A DNA stretch of 64,000 bases from Palaemon carinicauda (GCF_036898095.1 NC_090751.1:81264955-81328954); one strand, 5' to 3'; shown: positions 1 through 9,140, counted from the stretch's first letter. The notes: a model not told the origin generated them from the letters alone. Numbers and translations are program-made.

Positions 1-240
1 GAATTCTAACTCCTGGAGCGAGTATCCCTAAAAAAGACCTTAGGGATATCGTAAATATCAGTGGACGTATTCTTGACACGCCTCATAGCAATCTATACCC
101 CGAATAGAGTTAACACTTCGTAGGGGTAAAATGGCAAGAAAACGAAAACGATAAGAAAGGGGGGAGCCGTTCATAAGGCATCCCTCCTCCCCGTTTCGAA
201 AGCGTGCCCTGCGCCGCTCACGGCGCCATCTGTATTCCTT
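1..240. repeat. Left inverted terminal repeat of DIRS-A copy 1 (partial)
   Basis: Positions 1-240 read as the exact reverse complement of about 8277-8516, with no mismatch found by eye. Pairing ends inside TGTATTCCTT at 240, after which the two sides differ. The outer part of this ITR is cut off by the window start. Confidence 0.95.
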
Positions 241-334
241 GTAGCGATACACGAGGTGCTACAGATACTGTATGTAGGGAGGGGTCCTACTATCCTTTTC
301 ACTCATATTTATTTTGAAAAGGAGCAGGGCGGGT

Positions 335-430
335 CCATCAGGACGACATGGCTATCTTACCCAAAAATAGATTTTTCGCTTCGCTCAAAATCCGTTTTTT
401 GGGCTCAAGCCATGTCGTCCTGATGGAAGT
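335..430. repeat. Internal complementary region (ICR) of DIRS-A copy 1
   Basis: This block begins CCATCAGGACGACATGGC and ends GCCATGTCGTCCTGATGG, so its edges form an 18-bp inverted repeat. Using copy 2 for the missing end, it equals the reverse complement of the element's left tip joined to the reverse complement of its right tip. In DIRS-1 an ICR of this design templates joining of the cDNA ends into a circle (established model). It lies just inside the left ITR, downstream of YR. Confidence 0.9.
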
Positions 431-1332
431 ATACCAGAGCATTACTGTATCTGTGGATTCTCAATACGTGCCGTACTCCTCAAGAATGTTTCTTAGTCAA
501 CTCGACTGACAGACCTAAGATGTTACCGTTATACATCTTTTCACTAATCATAAGCCATGAGAGTGCTTCCTGCCCCCTACAGGGAGGAGTCCTACTAGAC
601 TCTAGAAACGAACGAAGAGTACATATACCTATGTATGAATCACTCGCTAGCCAGTACCATATAGTGGTCTCACTCTATATGAAGCGAAGTCTTACGGGAC
701 TACCGTATCCAAAAGAAAAAGTCCCAACCAGCACCCTGGTCGAAGTAAAAATAGACAAAAGGTTATATCTGCGTAGGATTAAACTTGCTGCTACCACCAT
801 CCTCAGAAAGGGGTGGAGTCCTTATTGCTAAGGAAAGTATAAACCAGTATAATCCAGGCTTTGCATTAAGGAATAGGCTATTATAGATATCCCCGATTAA
901 TATACATAGGCTAAATGCTCAAAAAACAATATGAAATCAAAAATATAGGTGAAGGAGACGCAAGGTTCCCGAGAACAAGTTTATTGAGAAACAATAAATA
1001 GACATGGTCACCATAAATATGTACATATGCTAGGTGGATGACCAACAATTTTCACAAGTACTGTAGTGCATGGATGAATGATTATCTGAAAGAAAACATA
1101 TGTGTCACTTACACATACCCCGGTATCAAACTTAACGTCCATGTTACTACTTCGCTGACAATAGCGTTGGCAAACGCTTGGCACACCTGTCTGTACTTGT
1201 GTTACCATCACCATCACGTTGGAACAGTCACTGTGGGCTCTGAGAGCCTACACTACCAGTTATATCAACATATATAACTAACTATTCACCCAAGAATCCA
1301 AGTCCCAAATGATTCCGCTGTTCCTCGCAGAG
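431..1332 (-). other. 3' non-coding region of DIRS-A copy 1
   Basis: Between the YR stop codon and the ICR. No reading frame here is kept between the two family A copies, so short ORFs are chance. The matching stretch in copy 2 is 40511-41410. No clear terminator or polyadenylation cluster was recognised. Confidence 0.6.
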
Positions 1333-2358
1333 TTAAACAGCAGGGTTAACGACGCAACCAACTGCTACCACAGACCTCTTTAGCTGCTCCACTTGCTTAG
1401 CATAGTGGCGAAAGAATACCCTGGAAGACTTCCAGCCAGTGTATGAACGAAGGTGTTCAAAATCCATAAAGTTAAAGAAGTTTAAAGATGAAGCAACTTT
1501 CCTCGGATCATGACCTGCGGGTGAACTGTCAGGATCCGCTCTGCGAATAAAATATGTAATTTTCGCCCTAAGTTGATTTAAAGATAAATTCGAGCCCGAT
1601 GTTTCTCCTCTGAATAGTTGGCCCCCATGGAAGTCTGAAGTTCTACGAAGATAGACCTTAAGGCATTCTACGGGACATAGAGATGCATCTTCTTTCAGAG
1701 GGCAGATTCTCCAGGGACCCCACCTGTTGGTGGGCAACTCGTTCTTAGCGAGAAACGTAGGGTCCGGAAACAGGTTCAGTTCTCCCCCATCCAGGAACTG
1801 AACTCGGCCCTCCTCTCTCGAGAGGGCCACAATCTCACTAACTCTGGCCCCAGAAGCAAGGGCAAAAAGGAAGATCACTTTTTGAGTCAGGTCCTTCAAC
1901 GCACATTCCTCATTATCTAGTAATGAGGCAAAATGAAGGACTTTGTCTAATGACCATGAAATAGGCTTTGGAGGAGCTGATGGTCTAAGCCTAGCACAGG
2001 CCTTTGGGATCTTATTAAACATTTCGTTAGCGAGGTCTACCTGGAAGGCATATAGAATGGGTCTTGTTAGAGCTGACTTACATGTAGAAATTGTGTTCGC
2101 CGCCAGCCCCTGTCCGTGGAGGTGAATGAAGAAGGATAGGCAGAACTCCGTAGAGATCTCGTGCGGGTTCTTATCTTTGACAAAGGCTACCCATTTCTTC
2201 CATGCAGATTCGTACTGCCTCCTAGTAGACTTACACTTGTATTCTTCCAGGAAGTCGATACTATCTTTCGAGATTCCGAACCGTTTCTTCACCGCTAGGG
2301 AGAGAAAATCATGAGCTGCAGGGTTCGGGTTTTCTGTAATGAAGCGAAGACAGTCGAC
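1333..2358 (-). CDS. Tyrosine recombinase (YR), DIRS-A copy 1
   Basis: Integrates the circular DNA copy by site-specific strand exchange, replacing the integrase of LTR elements. The frame is open much further upstream (to 4044), but that part is a shadow of RT; recognisable YR begins near 2358 and overlaps the RT 3' end by about 60 nt, as is usual in DIRS elements. Numbering from 2358 (341 residues): an N-terminal SAM-like core-binding part with STRRQYESAWKKW, then catalytic Arg172 in SGARVSEI, His283 and Arg286 in HDPRK, Trp309 in YTGWKSS where many recombinases have His, and nucleophile Tyr319 in FFRHYAKQ. The full catalytic set is present. The start codon is uncertain; expression may depend on frameshifting, reinitiation or splicing. 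Copy 2 differs at 12 of 341 residues by eye. Confidence 0.92.
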   Translation of the reverse strand, partial: VDCLRFITENPNPAAHDFLSLAVKKRFGISKDSIDFLEEYKCKSTRRQYESAWKKWVAFVKDKNPHEISTEFCLSFFIHLHGQGLAANTISTCKSALTRPILYAFQVDLANEMFNKIPKACARLRPSAPPKPISWSLDKVLHFASLLDNEECALKDLTQKVIFLFALASGARVSEIVALSREEGRVQFLDGGELNLFPDPTFLAKNELPTNRWGPWRICPLKEDASLCPVECLKVYLRRTSDFHGGQLFRGETSGSNLSLNQLRAKITYFIRRADPDSSPAGHDPRKVASSLNFFNFMDFEHLRSYTGWKSSRVFFRHYAKQVEQLKRSVVAVGCVVNPAV

Positions 2359-4244
2359 TTCTGGACTTGCTGGGACAGAACTGGGTCCGGGAGTGGTAGG
2401 AACCTCAGTCGTAGTTCCAGAGCCAGAGGGAACCATACACTGTTCGGCCACTTGTGGGCCACTATTGCTGCTACTCCCTTGAAGGATCTCAGTTTGTTGA
2501 GGACCCTCAACATCAGATTGTGAGGGGGAAACAGGTAGATCCTGGACCATCTGTTCCAATCGAGGGACATCGCATCTATTGCTTCTGCCGAGGGGTCCAC
2601 ATATGGGGACACATATTTCGGCAGCTTCTTGTTGTCCTTCGTCGCGAAGAGGTCTATCTGCAGTTCTGGGACTTGTCTCAAGATGAAAGAGAATGATCCT
2701 GCGTCTAGGGACCATTCTGTCTCTATCGGTGTTACCCTGGATAGAGCGTCCGCGGTCACATTCCGGACTCCTTGAAGGTGAACTGCTGACAGGTGCCACT
2801 TCTTCTTCTCCGCCAGTCGGAATATGGCTAACATCACCTGGTTGAGAGGTGGGGATCTCGATCCCCGCCGATTCAGACATTTCACAACCACCTCGCTGTC
2901 CAGTACCAACCTTACGTGGATCGAGTGACGTGGGGATACTTTCTTCAGGGTCAGAAGTACTGCCATAGCTTCTAGAAAGTTTATGTGAAAGGTCCCAAAT
3001 AGCTTGGACCAGATTCCTTGCACTTTTTTCCGATGGGAGTGACCCCCCCACCCTACCTTTGAGGCGTCTGTGTGGATTGTCACTGACGGGGGGGGTGGCT
3101 GAAGAGGTAGAGACCTCTTTAGACGACTGGCTTGAGACCACGGTCTGAGAAGAGAACGTAGCCGAAGTGGGACCGGTCTCTTCAAGTCCCTTCGCTCTTT
3201 CGATGCAAAGGTTCTCCATACTCCCGCTGCATCTTTTAGCTGTGCTCTTAGCACAGGGTCTGTTACTGATGCAAACTGAAGAGAGCCCAAAACCCTCTCT
3301 TGTTCGCGTCTTGATATCCTCTCGGAACCTAGAAGTCTCCTGACAGACCCTGCTATTTCCTTCCTCTTTGACATCGGGATGGAAAGACGGTGTGACACTA
3401 AATCCCAGTGAATTCCCAACCACTGGAACCTCTGAGCTGGAGAAAGACGAGACTTCTTTCTGTTGATCATGAAGCCTAGATATTCCAGGAACTGAATCAC
3501 TTGTAGGGAAGCTTGCAAGCATTCTGCTCTGGATGCTGCCCACACCAACCAATCGTCCAGGTAGGCTACTACCTGGAACCCTTTTAGGCGTAACTGTTTG
3601 AGAGCTGCGCTCGCAAGCTTCGTAAAGATCCTTGGGGCTATGTTTAGTCCGAAGGGCATCGCCCTGAAAGCGTAAAGTTTTTGTTGTAGCTTGAATCCTA
3701 GGTAGGGGGAGAGACGACGACTTATTGGAACGTGCCAATATGCGTCTGACAAGTCGATGGAGACGGTATATGCCCTCTTGGGCAGTAAGGCCCTTATGTG
3801 TTGTAACGTTAACATCTTGAACTTGTGGTTCACTATGAACTTGTTGAGTGGTGACAAGTCCAGAATGACTCTGAGTTTCCCCGAGTCTTTCTTGGGAACA
3901 CAAAACAGCCTCCCTTGGAACTTGATGGACTTTACCCTCCTGATCACCTTTTTCTCCAACAGATCTTGGGTGTACTCCTCCAAAACGGGGGTGGAGTGTT
4001 GGAAAAATTGAGGGCACTGGGGCGGAGTACTGTACCAACTCCAACCCAGTCCATTTTTGAGAAGGCTGTGGGCCCAGGGATCGAAGGTCCAGCGATCCCG
4101 GAAATACTGAAGTCTCCCACCTACCGGCGACACTTCACTTTGACTGTCCTGCAGTCTTGCCTCCCTGGCCGCGACCACCTCTGAATCCTCGTCCCCTAGA
4201 GGGGCGTCTTGATGACCCTCTAGCTGCTCCTCTGGGCCTTGCAC
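2295..4244 (-). CDS. Reverse transcriptase / RNase H with C-terminal methyltransferase-like domain, DIRS-A copy 1
   Basis: 649-codon open frame. RT occupies about residues 95-290, with SIDLSDAYW (Asp164), MPFGLNIAPRIF and the YLDD box at 228-231. RNase H follows at about 385-505, with TDAS Asp393, FLEA Glu425, LDS Asp449 and ADALS Asp499, so all four acidic residues are present. After it, DLFATKDN (from 530), LFPPH (571-575) and KWPNSVWF (598-605) match the region that in DIRS elements is compared with Dam-type adenine methyltransferases; whether it is active is unknown, because the usual NPPY is not conserved. The frame overlaps the gag 3' end by about 110 nt in another frame and the YR 5' end by about 60 nt. 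Met at 4244 is the first in the ORF, not a proven start. Confidence 0.93.
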   Translation of the reverse strand: MQGPEEQLEGHQDAPLGDEDSEVVAAREARLQDSQSEVSPVGGRLQYFRDRWTFDPWAHSLLKNGLGWSWYSTPPQCPQFFQHSTPVLEEYTQDLLEKKVIRRVKSIKFQGRLFCVPKKDSGKLRVILDLSPLNKFIVNHKFKMLTLQHIRALLPKRAYTVSIDLSDAYWHVPISRRLSPYLGFKLQQKLYAFRAMPFGLNIAPRIFTKLASAALKQLRLKGFQVVAYLDDWLVWAASRAECLQASLQVIQFLEYLGFMINRKKSRLSPAQRFQWLGIHWDLVSHRLSIPMSKRKEIAGSVRRLLGSERISRREQERVLGSLQFASVTDPVLRAQLKDAAGVWRTFASKERRDLKRPVPLRLRSLLRPWSQASRLKRSLPLQPPPPSVTIHTDASKVGWGGHSHRKKVQGIWSKLFGTFHINFLEAMAVLLTLKKVSPRHSIHVRLVLDSEVVVKCLNRRGSRSPPLNQVMLAIFRLAEKKKWHLSAVHLQGVRNVTADALSRVTPIETEWSLDAGSFSFILRQVPELQIDLFATKDNKKLPKYVSPYVDPSAEAIDAMSLDWNRWSRIYLFPPHNLMLRVLNKLRSFKGVAAIVAHKWPNSVWFPLALELRLRFLPLPDPVLSQQVQKSTVFASLQKTRTLQLMIFSP

Positions 4245-6093
4245 GAAACGTGGTCGACTGTCCCTCGAACACGGGATTGAATGCAGGGGAAGCTGATGAC
4301 ATGGCTTGGGGAACCCATTGGAAGGTGGTCGGGGTCTGGGCTACCAGTTGTGGAACCGGAGGCAAAGCTGGCTGTTGCTGCTGTGGTCTTTGCTGTTTGA
4401 AGGACTTGGCTGGACGGGAGGAAAACCTTGACTTCTTCGCCTTTACTTTCGGCTGAGGGCCCTCATCCGGAGAAGACTTCCTCTTAAGGGACAGGCCCCA
4501 CTTCAGGAGAAGATTGCGGTTCTCAGTGGCTGCCTTGTCCACGATCTCTTTGACCACGTCCTTGGGAAAGAGATCTTTACCCCAGATGTTGGATGAAATT
4601 AGCCTCTTGGGTTCGTGCCTCACTGTGGCCGAGGCGAACACAAACTCCCTACAGGCTCTCCTTGCTTTAACAAAGCAATAGAGGTCCTTGGTTACTGTGG
4701 CCAGATGGATTTTGGCCATAACCATGAACATCTCTGGCATCTTGGGGTCGCTAGCCATCGTCTCCATGTTGGTCTGGAGAGACATCGAGGCTGCCAGGCG
4801 CTCCTTTGTGTCCAATTCCCTCCGTAGAAGGAATTCCGACAACTTGGGAAGGTTTTCGCCGAACTGCTGTCCTGCAATGTCGGCGTCCAACTTCCCAACC
4901 GAGAAAGTAAGGTGCACCTCCTTCCAGTCCTTATTATCCATTGGCAATGCCAGCGATAGAGGTTTACATTCCTCCAAAGACGGGCACGGCTTGCCAGCTT
5001 CAACCGCCTTGATGACGGCCGCAAACCCCTTTTGCATAAAGGGGAAGGCCCTAGCCGGGGAGGATACAAAGGAGGGGTGCTTCTTGCTCAAGGCGGCAAC
5101 CTTTGAGTTTGAGAACCCCCTCTCCTTTAAAGCAGCTGTCAAAGTGGCTTGAGCCTTGGAGTGATCCAGGATAATCACCTCCTTTGGTTCCGTCTCCTCC
5201 TTCGAAGCCGGCTCCTTCTTCAAACGGACATAGCAGTCCGGGTAGGCCCCTCTACTGGGCCAGAATTCCACCTCCTCAAGGGGAACTGAACCCAGTTTCT
5301 CCGACATGACGATCTTCCCAATCGTCATCGGCATGTGCTCGGCATATCTCCACGGGTTGGCATCCGAGCACAGAGGAAGGTCCTTAACGTTGAGCTTCTT
5401 TGGAGGTCCACGTGATGCTGTGATCTTCTGCATCTGGAGCTCCAAAGTAGCGGCCTTCTGATTATTCTCCCTCTGCATCTGTTGGATCATACCAACGATG
5501 GAAGAGAGAGCCTGTCCAAGCTCTGCTGGAAGAGCGGACGAGGTAGAGGGGATAGGTTCAGGGACCTGAACCGGCACGTCTGATGATACGGGAACCTCTT
5601 CCTCCACGGCAATAGGATCTCGATCCTGCTCCTCGCCCTCTGCGAGGAGATCCTGCTCCGCACGATCGGACAAGTCGGACATCTTGTCGTCCAACTGGAT
5701 GTCCTGCAAGGCGTCAGCGACATCCTCCTCCACTGGGATCTGGATCAGAGGGATCTCCGGCCGAGGCTGGGGAACAACAGCATCAGGGGAAGCCTTGGGA
5801 AAAAGGTATGCCCTCATCTTCTCGTTAGGAAGATAAGGTCCAGTGGTGTTTTTCTGAAAACCCCTTACCCATACGCGAAGCCTCTCCCTCGCTGCATCTC
5901 TTGACTCCGCCGACCTAGGGGATTCAAAAGCCTCTGATAGCAGGTTAGTACATACAGCACATACCTGCGGATCCCAGTAACGATGTTCATCATTGGAGGC
6001 TGCACAAGCCGCGTGCCTCCTACACGAGGCATGTCCGCAAAAGTTCTTACTGCGGACATTGCAGAAGACACTATCACACTTCGGATGCTCCTC
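4135..6093 (-). CDS. Gag-like protein, DIRS-A copy 1
   Basis: Open frame of up to 663 codons; here the exon is taken to begin at the acceptor at 6093. An N-terminal Cys/His cluster (Cys17, 22, 30, 35, 41, 56, 59 and His32, 38 in ORF numbering) suggests a zinc-binding module, ending in VCAVC. An acidic linker follows, then a predicted coiled coil near residues 205-235, a large helical core, and a C-terminal Gln/Pro-rich then Arg/Gly-rich tail (RPRGAARGSSRRPSRGR) suited to RNA binding. The role as RNA-packaging Gag is inferred from position, tail and Cys cluster. An in-frame ATG exists at 6126, but it lies in a pyrimidine tract that is out of frame in copy 2, so the true start is probably on an upstream exon. 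Confidence 0.85.
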   Translation of the reverse strand, partial: EEHPKCDSVFCNVRSKNFCGHASCRRHAACAASNDEHRYWDPQVCAVCTNLLSEAFESPRSAESRDAARERLRVWVRGFQKNTTGPYLPNEKMRAYLFPKASPDAVVPQPRPEIPLIQIPVEEDVADALQDIQLDDKMSDLSDRAEQDLLAEGEEQDRDPIAVEEEVPVSSDVPVQVPEPIPSTSSALPAELGQALSSIVGMIQQMQRENNQKAATLELQMQKITASRGPPKKLNVKDLPLCSDANPWRYAEHMPMTIGKIVMSEKLGSVPLEEVEFWPSRGAYPDCYVRLKKEPASKEETEPKEVIILDHSKAQATLTAALKERGFSNSKVAALSKKHPSFVSSPARAFPFMQKGFAAVIKAVEAGKPCPSLEECKPLSLALPMDNKDWKEVHLTFSVGKLDADIAGQQFGENLPKLSEFLLRRELDTKERLAASMSLQTNMETMASDPKMPEMFMVMAKIHLATVTKDLYCFVKARRACREFVFASATVRHEPKRLISSNIWGKDLFPKDVVKEIVDKAATENRNLLLKWGLSLKRKSSPDEGPQPKVKAKKSRFSSRPAKSFKQQRPQQQQPALPPVPQLVAQTPTTFQWVPQAMSSASPAFNPVFEGQSTTFRARPRGAARGSSRRPSRGRGFRGGRGQGGKTAGQSK

Positions 6094-6115
6094 CTGTAAA
6101 AGAAGAAAAATTTCC
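6094..6115 (-). promoter_or_regulatory. Putative 3' splice acceptor of gag, DIRS-A copy 1
   Basis: On the minus strand the sequence is a T-rich tract with a few C, ending TTTTACAG just before the GAGGAGCA of gag. It fits a spliceosomal acceptor. Copy 2 keeps the AG at the same place but has one T fewer in the tract. Confidence 0.65.
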
Positions 6116-8276
6116 ATGAATATCAAGTGAATTTTAATTCACATGTAACAAATGAGTATTCAACAAGAATAAGGGAAAGACACCTACTTGTGAAACCCAC
6201 ACAAACACCTGTGGAAGCCCACCAGCCAAGTCACATAGTTAGTCTTTACTAGAATAACCAGAGAACGTATTTCCAAAGGAAATTAGGTGTAGCTCACACC
6301 TAAGGTAAAATAATACCATTCTGGCCAGGAATAAAAGAATTATCTTTTATCCTTGTAAGGCGACACCAGGTGATTATACCAGTAACACAAGTAAGATAGA
6401 AAAAGACAGTGTTGTAACCTACTACATCATGAACTCCCTTGGTTGAATATACCACCAAGAGAGGACTGATACAGTACCTGAGGGTGGTGTGCCAGCCGGC
6501 TATTGCCGCTCAGCACCCCCCCCCCCCTTGTTTTCGAAAGGTAGATCTCAAGTACACAACATCAGATCACCTTTATTGGGGAGAACTCCAGAACCCATGC
6601 CCGAACCGGCCGGCAGTGGTTGCCAGACCGTAGCCACCCGGTTTGCACTGAGTTGCCGGCCATCATATTTAGTGGCCGGCTGACTGGGCAGTGTCGCGGG
6701 CCGGCCGGCAGCAGTAAACAAACCCTGCCGGCTGGCCCCCACACTAGGCAGCGCTCGGCTGCCGGCCCCACTTGTAGTGGCCGGCAGATGAGCAATAGAC
6801 CGGCCGGCAAAGGTATACACCCAACGCCGACCGACAGCAAGAGAACTGGAGAACACCCCTCCCCACCGACGGCCGGCCTGTAGGCCGGCAGACGGCAAGG
6901 ACAACACATACTAAGACAAAAGAATGAGTGCCGGGTTAAGAGACTATAAGTCTCTGGGCCCGGCACCCGAAAGAGTGCCGAAAGGAAGGGGGAGACACTA
7001 AGTCAAGCTTCCTAACCGCTGCCTACTGAATTTTCAGACGGCAGCGATAGAGGGACCAAGAAAGGACCGGGCAGCACTCACAGTAATGGTCTCTGCCGGT
7101 CGGCACACTTTGCCGGCCGACAGGAGACCACGTCAGTTCCTCATCCCCGCCTAGGCTAGGCAAGGATGCAGACGACTGACACAATGAACGGAAAAAGAGA
7201 AGGGAAGGACAGAGGGTCCTATCCAACCTTACCTTGGTTAAGGGTCATTCCCAACTAAGACAGTTCATCTCAGTTAGAGAAAGACCCGAGAGGGAGGCCG
7301 GCACTACTGGCTGCCTCCCACGAACCACGGCAAGGAAGGAATTGCCTTTCCAGAAAAGGGAACATATCCCGAGACCGGAACGGCAAGGACAGTCTGATGA
7401 GTCACCGAGTAAAGGGATCACTACTGGAACCCAACAAGGTGGACTAAGGGGGGTAACCCTTAGTGCCCGAGTCAATCGGCAAGGGAGACTCTGCCCCATG
7501 CCAGACAAACCGGGCTCAGACTAAACACTGTTGTACTGTCCCCCTCTGAACCAATACTGTTGGAACGGGAAGGTACAGTACTACTCCAGCATAGATATAT
7601 TTGAAGATTAATTCAAATAAACCACTAGAGTTAAGCCCAAGGCTTAAACAGAGGGAAAGGGTTTGCCCCTTCCCCGAAGAGAAGGGAGCAAACGGGGAAC
7701 AGATAATATTATAATGACCTAAGACAACCTAGCCTAGGCACTAAGAGAATCGATTACCTAATTCACCGAAACTCACATCAATACTATCTTGGAAGGTACT
7801 CGAAAAGGACTAATATGTATAACGTTGCCTAACGCTTAAAGCAATAAATTCACATTTGGAAGACTAATTATCATGCAGGAAGTATATAGGCCAACAACTA
7901 GCCTACGAAGACTAGTGTTGGTAGCCTTGGCAATTTCGCCAGGCACACTACTATCGCATCATAACAGAATTCCTAAATAAGCTAAATAGCTAATATTTAA
8001 GCGCAAAGGGGGCTGGGAACGTCGCTCTTGCTAACAAATAAATCCTATTCTAGCGAGCGACAGCATCCATGATGCCTCCAGCAGGCAACAGCTCTTGTAT
8101 CAAAGATAACTCTTTTAATAACTTTAATTTAACCAAGAGCCTACATTTATACATAAAAGAAATAATACTCAACTTATCCGAGGCAGAAGAAGTTGGAGAA
8201 AGCATTATTAACGAGAAAATTCCAAGATTGGGTAGTAAACAGGGAAAAACACACCGAGTCGTAGAGCTACGCAAAA
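6116..8276 (-). other. Long 5' leader / probable intron of DIRS-A copy 1
   Basis: About 2.2 kb without a conserved reading frame; ORFs here differ in frame and sequence from copy 2. It probably holds the promoter-proximal region, an upstream exon and an intron (inference from the gag acceptor). It is notable for many GGCCGGCC-type palindromes at 6480-7130. I could not choose a splice donor with confidence. Confidence 0.55.
6600..6900. repeat. Cluster of GCCGGCCGGC-type palindromes in DIRS-A leader, copy 1
   Basis: Repeated GCCGGC, GGCCGGCC and TGCCGG motifs spaced through about 300 bp, far richer in GC and CpG than the surroundings. Copy 2 shows the same feature as clearer units of about 105 bp. 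Confidence 0.8.
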
Positions 8277-8624
8277 AGGAATACAGATGGCGCCGTGAGC
8301 GGCGCAGGGCACGCTTTCGAAACGGGGAGGAGGGATGCCTTATGAACGGCTCCCCCCTTTCTTATCGTTTTCGTTTTCTTGCCATTTTACCCCTACGAAG
8401 TGTTAACTCTATTCGGGGTATAGATTGCTATGAGGCGTGTCAAGAATACGTCCACTGATATTTACGATATCCCTAAGGTCTTTTTTAGGGATACTCGCTC
8501 CAGGAGTTAGAATTCTGGGTACCTGAAGGTAAATTCTCTGGGAATATCGCCGTAGTTGTAATACTGTATACCCTAGGAAGCTGCCTTTAAGGAACTTCCA
8601 TCAGGACGACATGGCTTGAGCCCA

Positions 8625-8629
<5 letters not shown>
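8277..8629. repeat. Right inverted terminal repeat of DIRS-A copy 1
   Basis: About 353 bp. Positions 8277-8516 pair with 1-240. The outer end reads GGAACTTCCATCAGGACGAC, ATGGCTTGAGCCC and then A's, the same as the right end of copy 2. Confidence 0.93.
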
Positions 8630-8699
<70 letters not shown>

Positions 8700-8782
8700 C
8701 TGTATATATATGTGTTATGGAAAAAATCCGTGAAGTGGTGAATCCGCGATGGTCGAACCGCGAAGTAGCGAGGGTTCACTGT
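8629..8782 (-). mobile_element. Half of a pogo/Tigger-type MITE with TA microsatellite
   Basis: A TA tract of about 70 bp (8629-8698) is followed by a terminal repeat. On the minus strand this starts CAGTGAACCCTCGCTACTTC at 8780, flanked by TA as expected for Tc1/mariner-pogo insertions, and continues through GCGG blocks. The other half is missing; DIRS-A copy 1 begins where the TA tract ends. Confidence 0.75.
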
Positions 8783-8789
8783 AGTGCGA

Positions 8790-9140
8790 CTAAGGTTATG
8801 AGAGCCCAAGGGTTCAGAGTAACTCAGGTTACGAGGCCTCGAAGGGTCAATGTAACGAGGAACTGCCACGAGATCCCGAAGGATCAACTTGACTGACGAT
8901 ACGAGAACCCGGAGGTTCAACGTTACCGTTGTTACAAAAGCCCGAGGGTTCAGCCTAACAGAAACAGGAAGGTTTCAAGTCGCGAGAGCCCGAAGGTTCA
9001 GCGCGACGAAGACCCGAAGGACTCCTGCTGTCATGAGAACCCGCAGGATCAACATGACAAGAGCCCGAAGGCAAACGATCACGCCACCCCAAAGGGTGAT
9101 CATCACAAGACCCCCAAAGGGTCAACGTGAGGAGAACCAG
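8790..9140 (-). repeat. Degenerate tandem repeats in B4 gag
   Basis: Units of roughly 22-35 bp built on GAGAGCCCGAAGGTTCAA-like cores recur about a dozen times with drift. They occupy the gag position that in B1 carries a different Arg/Pro/Ser repeat domain. Confidence 0.75.

Larger units (their letters stand above)
1..8629 (-). mobile_element. DIRS-like retrotransposon, family A copy 1 (left tip outside window)
   Basis: Tyrosine-recombinase retrotransposon read right to left: right ITR, long leader, gag, RT/RNase H, YR, 3' region, ICR, left ITR. No LTRs and no DDE integrase are present, as known for DIRS elements. All three coding regions are open. Compared with copy 2 at 39920-48750, about 143 bp of the left tip lies before position 1. 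The right end stops at a short A-run and runs straight into a TA microsatellite, so the element probably inserted into the TA tract of the neighbouring MITE (inference). It could be an autonomous, recently active copy, but expression cannot be judged from sequence. Confidence 0.93.

Noticed and set aside
520..831. 103-codon plus-strand ORF in the DIRS-A 3' region
   Set aside because: Not conserved in copy 2, where indels break the frame.
2359..4044. N-terminal half of the long frame that contains YR in DIRS-A copy 1 (and 42437-43981 in copy 2)
   Set aside because: It is the +1-frame shadow of the RT gene: low-complexity Ser/Pro/Arg text without motifs, while RT motifs fill the overlapping frame.
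4692..5723. Minus- and plus-strand ORFs of 70-154 codons across gag
   Set aside because: Alternative-frame shadows of the intact gag; no motifs and not conserved independently in copy 2.
8069..8458. 129-codon plus-strand ORF over the DIRS-A right ITR
   Set aside because: Its second half is the ITR palindrome partner (the same peptide is produced by the left ITR), and the frame is not conserved in copy 2.
8573..8920. 115-codon ORF with Tyr-Ile repeats
   Set aside because: Produced by the TA microsatellite and terminal repeat of the MITE.
8790..9140. CRISPR-like array
   Set aside because: Repeat units drift in length and sequence and are coding repeats of a eukaryotic retroelement; there is no cas gene or spacer structure.
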